Assembly: GCA_903903715.1 (NCBI GenBank)
Contig: CAIUZX010000562.1
Location: 1 to 9,648, forward strand
DNA length: 9,648 nt
Source of the DNA: an uncultured Caulobacterales bacterium
GTDB lineage: Bacteria > Pseudomonadota > Alphaproteobacteria > Caulobacterales > Caulobacteraceae
Direction of reading: 5' to 3'
A program made the translations under genes and the position numbers. The notes beneath the pieces are model-generated. The model saw nothing but the letters and a program-made list of their open reading frames with translations. It was not told the DNA's origin and ran no database searches. This document shows positions 5,946 to 9,648 of this stretch, piece after piece; the stretch's first letter is position 1, and each line of letters begins with the position of its first letter.

Positions 5946-8525
5946 CTAGCCGGCGACAATATTGACGATACGGCCCTTGACCACGATCACCTTGCGCACC
6001 GTCAGGCCCTGGAGGTGACGCTGCACGTCGTCGTCGCCCAGCGCAATGGCTTCGATCGCGGCGTCATCCGCCTCATTGGGCGCCCTTATCTCAGCGCGCC
6101 GCTTCCCGTTGATCTGCACGGCCAGAACGGCCACGTCCTGCGTCAACAGAGCGGGGTCTGGCTTCGGCCAGGGCGCATCCACAACAAGGCCTTCGCACCC
6201 CAGTCGCTCCCAGCAAGACTCCGCGAGGTGCGGCATGAAGGGCGAGATCACCCGGGCGAGGATCGAGAGGGCTTCGTGGCGCGCCGCCAACTGACCGGGG
6301 CTGGCCCCGGTGGCGGGGTGCGCGCGAAGGACGGACATCATCTCGTGCATCCGGGCGACCGCGAGATTGAAGCGGAAGTTGTCGAGACCGTCGGTGACCT
6401 GTTGTGCGAGGCGATGGGACGCCCGGCGTAGCGCGACGCAATCCTCAGACATTTCAACCGTCGCTGGCGGCTCCACAGGCTGGGCGTCAAACTCCGCCCA
6501 GATCCGCTGTATCAGGCGCCATGCTCCTTCGACGCCGGAAGCGGACCACTGGACGTCACGCTCCGGCGGGCTGTCGGACAATACGAACAGGCGCGCCGCA
6601 TCCACGCCGTATTGGTCGAAGATGTCTTCCGGAGCGACCACATTCTTCTTGGACTTTGACATCTTCTCGACGCCGCAGACCTCGACCGCCTCGCCGGTCT
6701 CGATCAGAACGGTCGTCCCGTCCTTCTGCTCGATCTCATCGGGCGCAACCCATCGGCCATCGCAGGTCGCGCGATAGGTCTCGTGGGTCACCATGCCTTG
6801 CGTGAATAGTCCCGCGAACGGCTCTTTCACATCGAGCAGACCGTCGTCGGCCAGCGCGCGGGTGAGGAAACGCGCATACAGCAGATGAAGCACGGCGTGC
6901 TCAACGCCGCCAATATATTGATCCACCGGCAGCCAGTAGTCCGCCGCCGTCCGGTCAACCGGTTGCTCGGCCCTCGGATTGGCGAAGCGGGCAAAGTACC
7001 AGCTCGAGTCCACAAAGGTGTCGAACGTATCCGTCTCGCGCTCGGCCGGGCCGGCGCAAGTGGGGCATGTGGTGAAGCGCCAGGTCGGGTGGCGCAACAA
7101 GGGGTTCCCCGGCTTGTCGAAAGCGACGTCGTCCGGGAGAAGGACCGGCAGATCCTTCTCCGGAACGGGTGTGGGGCCGCAGGCGGTGCAGTGAATGATA
7201 GGGATCGGACATCCCCAGTAGCGCTGACGCGAGACGCCCCAATCGCGCAGTCGGTAAACCGTTGCGCCCTGACCCTGACCCGCAGCTTCCACCTTGGCGA
7301 TCGCCGCGCGTTTGCCCTCTTCGACCGTAAGGCCGTCCAGAAACTGCGAATTGAACAGACGGCCAGGTCCCGTGTACGCCTCATCTCCCACAGAGAAACT
7401 GACGGGATCCGCCCCCGACGGCAGGACCACCGGCATGACTTTGAGGCCATATTTCCGAGCGAAATCAAGGTCGCGCTGATCATGGGCCGGACAGCCGAAG
7501 ATGGCGCCCGTGCCGTAGTCCATCAAGATAAAATTGGCGACATAGACCGGCAGACGCCAGCTCGGGTCAAACGGATGCGCGACCGTCACGCCGGTGTCAA
7601 AGCCAAGCTTTTCGCCCGCCTCAATGTCCGCCTCCGACGCGCCGCCCTGGCGGCACTTGACGATGAACTCGGCAAGTTCCGGGCGATCAGCGGCCAGAGT
7701 CTGGGCCAGCGGGTGGTCAGGCGCCACACCGATGAAGCTCGCACCGTACAGTGTGTCTGGACGCGTCGTGTAGACGTCAATGGCTTCGAACTCGGCCGGG
7801 GCCCCGCCCGTGACCTTGAAGGACAGCCTCAGTCCCTGGCTGCGGCCGATCCAGTTTTCCTGCATCAACCGAACCTTGTCCGGCCATCGATCGAGCGTCT
7901 TGAGCCCCTCGATCAAATCGTCTGCATAGTGGGTGATGCGCAGGAACCATTGGGTCAGCTTCCGCTTTTCCACCACAGCGCCGGATCGCCACCCTCGGCC
8001 GTCGATAACCTGCTCATTGGCGAGCACGGTCATGTCAACCGGATCCCAGTTCACCACGCCTTCACGGCGATAGGCGAGGCCGCGACGGTACAGTTCCAGG
8101 AACAGCTTCTGCTCCTGGCCGTAGTATTCCGGATCGCAGGTCGCGAACTCCCGGCTCCAGTCGATAGACAGGCCCAGCGTCTTCAGCGGTTCGCGCATGG
8201 CGGCGATGTTGTCGTACGTCCAGCCTTTGGGGTGGACTCCGCGCTCCATCGCAGCGTTTTCCGCCGGCATGCCGAACGCGTCCCAACCCATGGGGTGCAG
8301 GACATTGAAGCCTTGCGCGCGTTTGAATCGCGCGACCACATCGCCCATGGTGTAGTTGCGAACGTGACCCATATGGATGCGCCCCGACGGATACGGGAAC
8401 ATCTCGAGCACGTAATATTTCGGGCGCGCCCCGGCTTCGTTTGCGGAAAGCGTGCGGAAACTGTCTTCTGCCGCCCATCGCTCACGCCAATGGGGTTCGG
8501 CTTCTTTCGGATTATAGCGACCCAT
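5946..8525 (-). CDS. leuS: Leucyl-tRNA synthetase
   Basis: The 859-residue class I aminoacyl-tRNA synthetase charges tRNA-Leu with leucine in the cytoplasm; the length is normal for bacterial LeuRS. Seen: the HIGH-type motif as HMGH at 51-54, the W-D-A-F-G-M-P-A-E-N-A block at 81-91, and the CP1 editing domain with its threonine-rich T-T-R-P-D-T at 253-258. The editing-pocket segment C-P-A-H-D-Q-R-D is at 345-352. Cysteine pairs H-C-T-A-C and C-P-T-C before the KMSKS loop suggest a zinc-binding insertion. The catalytic KMSKS is at 621-625, and the C-terminal anticodon-binding helical domain follows. ATG 8525 lies 12 bases after the DUF3576 stop with only a weak ribosome binding site, so translational coupling is likely. 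Long reading frames on the other strand are composition shadows. Confidence 0.98.
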   Translation of the reverse strand: MGRYNPKEAEPHWRERWAAEDSFRTLSANEAGARPKYYVLEMFPYPSGRIHMGHVRNYTMGDVVARFKRAQGFNVLHPMGWDAFGMPAENAAMERGVHPKGWTYDNIAAMREPLKTLGLSIDWSREFATCDPEYYGQEQKLFLELYRRGLAYRREGVVNWDPVDMTVLANEQVIDGRGWRSGAVVEKRKLTQWFLRITHYADDLIEGLKTLDRWPDKVRLMQENWIGRSQGLRLSFKVTGGAPAEFEAIDVYTTRPDTLYGASFIGVAPDHPLAQTLAADRPELAEFIVKCRQGGASEADIEAGEKLGFDTGVTVAHPFDPSWRLPVYVANFILMDYGTGAIFGCPAHDQRDLDFARKYGLKVMPVVLPSGADPVSFSVGDEAYTGPGRLFNSQFLDGLTVEEGKRAAIAKVEAAGQGQGATVYRLRDWGVSRQRYWGCPIPIIHCTACGPTPVPEKDLPVLLPDDVAFDKPGNPLLRHPTWRFTTCPTCAGPAERETDTFDTFVDSSWYFARFANPRAEQPVDRTAADYWLPVDQYIGGVEHAVLHLLYARFLTRALADDGLLDVKEPFAGLFTQGMVTHETYRATCDGRWVAPDEIEQKDGTTVLIETGEAVEVCGVEKMSKSKKNVVAPEDIFDQYGVDAARLFVLSDSPPERDVQWSASGVEGAWRLIQRIWAEFDAQPVEPPATVEMSEDCVALRRASHRLAQQVTDGLDNFRFNLAVARMHEMMSVLRAHPATGASPGQLAARHEALSILARVISPFMPHLAESCWERLGCEGLVVDAPWPKPDPALLTQDVAVLAVQINGKRRAEIRAPNEADDAAIEAIALGDDDVQRHLQGLTVRKVIVVKGRIVNIVAG

Positions 8526-8537
8526 GGGGTCGGCTTA

Positions 8538-9044
8538 TCAGCCCTTCACGTTGATCGTCGAGAGCTTTAACTGCCTGGCCTTGGTCAGGATGGCGTTTTC
8601 CACGTCCACATCCGTCTGAGGCGCCACGGGCGCATTGCTCCAACCGCCCGCTGCGTCCTTCACTTGCTTGAACACAGTGACCGAAACGCCGTCGGCTCGC
8701 AGACGCGTGTCGAGGATGTAGACAGTCGCCTTGAAACGTTCGTCCGGCTTTTCAGGATTGGCGTACCAGTCCGTGATGATCACGCCGCCGAAGGGGTCGG
8801 CCGACGCAAGCGGCATAAATGACAAGGTGTCCAACGAGGCGCGCCAGAGAAACGCGTTGACGCCCAGCCCGGCTGGCGCAACCGGAGGCGGCTTGCCGCC
8901 GCCGCCGCCAAGGTTGAACGGAAAACCACCGCCCGATTTCGGAGCCTGCCCGCCGATTTCTGACCGCTCAGCACCGCCGTGCGCACAGCCCGTCAAAATC
9001 AAAGCCCCGGCCAGCGCCACAAAGGTCTTGCTCACTAACGACAT
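8538..9044 (-). CDS. DUF3576 family lipoprotein
   Basis: This 168-residue predicted lipoprotein heads the leuS-lptE-holA operon. Seen: a signal peptide at 1-19 with lipobox L-T-G-C (C20), then a low-complexity Gly/Pro linker at about 36-58. The conserved DUF3576 block follows, containing V-N-A-F-L-W-R-A-S-L-D-T-L-S-F and P-L-A-S-A-D-P-F-G-G, then a mixed alpha/beta C-terminus. The family's function is not known; its steady position beside lptE suggests an envelope role, which is inference. I chose ATG 9044 over the in-frame ATG at 9059, because it gives a normally sized signal peptide and has G-rich sequence (GGAG, GGTGG) upstream. The upstream start would add only five residues (M-E-R-W-T). 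Confidence 0.87.
   Translation of the reverse strand: MSLVSKTFVALAGALILTGCAHGGAERSEIGGQAPKSGGGFPFNLGGGGGKPPPVAPAGLGVNAFLWRASLDTLSFMPLASADPFGGVIITDWYANPEKPDERFKATVYILDTRLRADGVSVTVFKQVKDAAGGWSNAPVAPQTDVDVENAILTKARQLKLSTINVKG
8895..8909. repeat. (GCC)5 trinucleotide run in the DUF3576 lipoprotein gene
   Basis: Five perfect GCC units encode a run of five glycines in the flexible linker after the lipobox. Unit changes would keep the frame, so any length variation alters only linker length and is not an on/off switch. Confidence 0.8.
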
Positions 9045-9071
9045 AGTCCACCGCTCCATCGACTCGCCAGA

Positions 9072-9094
9072 GCCGCTCGCCGATCTTGAGCGGC
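9072..9094 (-). promoter_or_regulatory. Hairpin in the leader of the DUF3576-leuS operon
   Basis: GCCGCTC at 9072-9078 and GAGCGGC at 9088-9094 form a perfect 7-bp, GC-rich stem with a 9-base loop. It ends 28 bases before the chosen start codon of the DUF3576 gene. No T-run follows on the minus strand, so it is not a standard terminator. It may stabilise or regulate the operon leader. The structure is seen directly; the role is inferred. Confidence 0.45.
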
Positions 9095-9157
9095 GAACCC
9101 AGCCTGGCCGCGCCCCCCGGCTCGCCCGCGACGCTTAACCCAATTCAGTATCTTCGG

Positions 9158-9184
9158 TCTATATCACGCGACACAGAGCTCCAA
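9158..9184 (-). promoter_or_regulatory. Possible promoter of the DUF3576-leuS-lptE-holA operon
   Basis: On the minus strand TTGGAG (9184-9179) and TATAGA (9163-9158) are separated by 15 bases, in an AT-richer patch about 115 bases before the first gene. The match to known Caulobacter promoters is weak and is offered as the best candidate only. Confidence 0.25.
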
Positions 9185-9269
9185 GCGGCAAAAATTCTCC
9201 GGATCAATAGGCTGACGTGTCACTTCGGCCACAGATGCTCGCGAACCACCAGGTTTCCGGACCAAATGA

Positions 9270-9293
9270 TTGACGGCGTAGAGAGGATAACAC
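9270..9293 (+). promoter_or_regulatory. Possible promoter of the ntrZ-like gene
   Basis: TTGACGG at 9270-9276 is a perfect fit to the Caulobacter housekeeping -35 consensus TTGACGS. GATAACAC at 9286-9293 is a partial -10 (GCTANAWC) after a 9-base spacer, one base shorter than usual. A start near 9300 would give a leader of about 100 bases. Confidence 0.4.
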
Positions 9294-9400
9294 TACTCAG
9301 AATGTTGACGATGGAGGGGCCTGATGGCTGTTCCATGACGAAGCTGGCGCGTGGTAATGATATGGCGCCAGCGGGTGAATTTGAGGTAGGTCTGGATTCG

Positions 9401-9648
9401 ATGTTTGGTAAGGCAACCTTGGCGATGGCTGCTGCGCTCCTGGTTTCGGGGGCGAGTTTTGCTGCGTCTGCCGATCCCGCCAAGGTTTCGGGCCAGAACA
9501 ACTTCTCGGGCGACGTTGATCCGACCGGGCCTTGGACGCTGAAACCCGACCACAAGACACTTCAGTTCGGCGGTGGCGGACGTTGGGGCCTGAAGCTGGA
9601 CATGGAACAGCCTCTTGGCCGGGACATGGGCTGGAAGGACGTCAAGGC
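9401..9648 (+). CDS. ntrZ: NtrZ-like periplasmic regulatory protein (partial, 3' end outside window)
   Basis: An open frame of 82 full codons continues past the window edge. The start M-F-G-K is followed by a clear Sec signal peptide with hydrophobic core at about 6-20 and a likely cleavage A-S-A/D near residue 24. The mature part begins D-P-A-K and reaches G-R-W-G-L-K-L-D-M-E-Q-P-L-G-R at about 60-74, which I recognise from memory as the conserved core of Caulobacterales NtrZ proteins. In Caulobacter crescentus NtrZ is a periplasmic protein acting on the NtrY-NtrX two-component pathway. The position beside DUF3576-leuS fits my recollection of the Caulobacter gene order. ATG 9401 is chosen because it gives a standard signal peptide; GAGG at 9383-9386 is 14 bases away, which is long. 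The frame also stays open upstream, with ATGs at 9335 and 9362. Identification is moderate because the protein is cut and I could not search. Confidence 0.62.
   Translation, partial: MFGKATLAMAAALLVSGASFAASADPAKVSGQNNFSGDVDPTGPWTLKPDHKTLQFGGGGRWGLKLDMEQPLGRDMGWKDVK

Larger units (their letters stand above)
9045..9400. other. Divergent intergenic region between the leuS operon and the ntrZ-like gene
   Basis: About 356 bases without a convincing gene. It holds a perfect inverted repeat at 9072-9094, a possible minus-strand promoter near 9158-9184, a possible plus-strand promoter near 9270-9293, and GANTC sites (the CcrM methylation sequence of Caulobacterales) at 9061-9065 and 9395-9399. Several overlapping reading frames run on the minus strand at 9220-9560, but they enter the signal peptide region of the ntrZ-like gene and match nothing I recognise. 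I see no rho-independent terminator or tRNA. Confidence 0.55.

Noticed and set aside
5924..5959. Upstream in-frame start for lptE at 5959
   Set aside because: It would overlap leuS and put 12 extra residues before the signal peptide, while ATG 5923 has a strong GAGGAG site at proper distance.
6885..8570. Long plus-strand reading frame of 561 codons opposite leuS
   Set aside because: It lies fully antisense to a clear LeuRS gene, its product is Arg/His-rich with no recognisable domain, and GC-rich codon use commonly leaves the opposite strand open.
9335..9400. Upstream in-frame ATGs (9335, 9362) for the ntrZ-like gene
   Set aside because: They would add 13-22 mostly polar residues in front of a normal signal peptide; 9401 gives a standard secretory start.
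9220..9560. Overlapping minus-strand frames of 86-111 codons
   Set aside because: They overlap the start of the ntrZ-like gene and the intergenic region, several frames are open at once, and none has a recognisable motif.
1..9648. Mobile element, defence system or biosynthetic cluster
   Set aside because: No transposase, integrase, toxin-antitoxin pair, nuclease, repeat array or modular enzyme is present; every sizeable gene fits a known chromosomal family.

Overview
The window reads as ordinary chromosomal DNA of an alphaproteobacterium, most likely of the order Caulobacterales. The grounds are high G+C coding sequence, alphaproteobacterial versions of LeuS, LptE, HolA and a DUF3576 lipoprotein in one operon, a RegB-type redox sensor kinase diverging from a Sco/SenC gene, and a truncated gene at the right edge that looks like ntrZ, a periplasmic regulator known from Caulobacter. 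There is no IS element, phage gene, CRISPR array, tRNA or rRNA, and I see no sign of recent transfer. I found no clear candidate for a wholly new system. The items of interest are gene order and regulation.

Left part (1-2880, all minus strand): a YgjP-like zinc metallopeptidase (4-762), an intracellular polyhydroxyalkanoate depolymerase with a cysteine nucleophile (844-2100), and a Sco/SenC copper chaperone for cytochrome oxidase assembly (2227-2880). A 126-base AT-richer gap separates the depolymerase from sco.

Middle (2911-4353, plus strand): a full-length RegB/PrrB/ActS-type quinone-sensing and redox-sensing histidine kinase. It starts only 30 bases from the divergent sco start. A regA-like response regulator is not in the window. 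Sco and RegB together point to control and assembly of the respiratory chain, and stored PHA is a carbon and reductant reserve that such a circuit could plausibly coordinate with.

Right part (4350-9044, all minus strand): a tight housekeeping operon transcribed in the order DUF3576 lipoprotein, leuS, lptE, holA. Gaps are 12 and 22 bases, and there is a 4-base lptE/holA stop-start overlap. It ends in a 4-base convergent overlap with regB. The products serve envelope function, leucyl-tRNA synthesis, LPS export to the outer membrane and clamp loading in DNA replication.

An intergenic region of about 356 bases (9045-9400) follows. It carries a perfect 7-bp hairpin in the leader of the operon and candidate divergent promoters. 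The partial ntrZ-like gene (from 9401, plus strand) then runs off the window. From memory, Caulobacter has the order parB, holA, lptE, leuS, DUF3576, ntrZ. If so, regB with sco sits here where parB would be expected, which suggests a rearrangement boundary near 4353.
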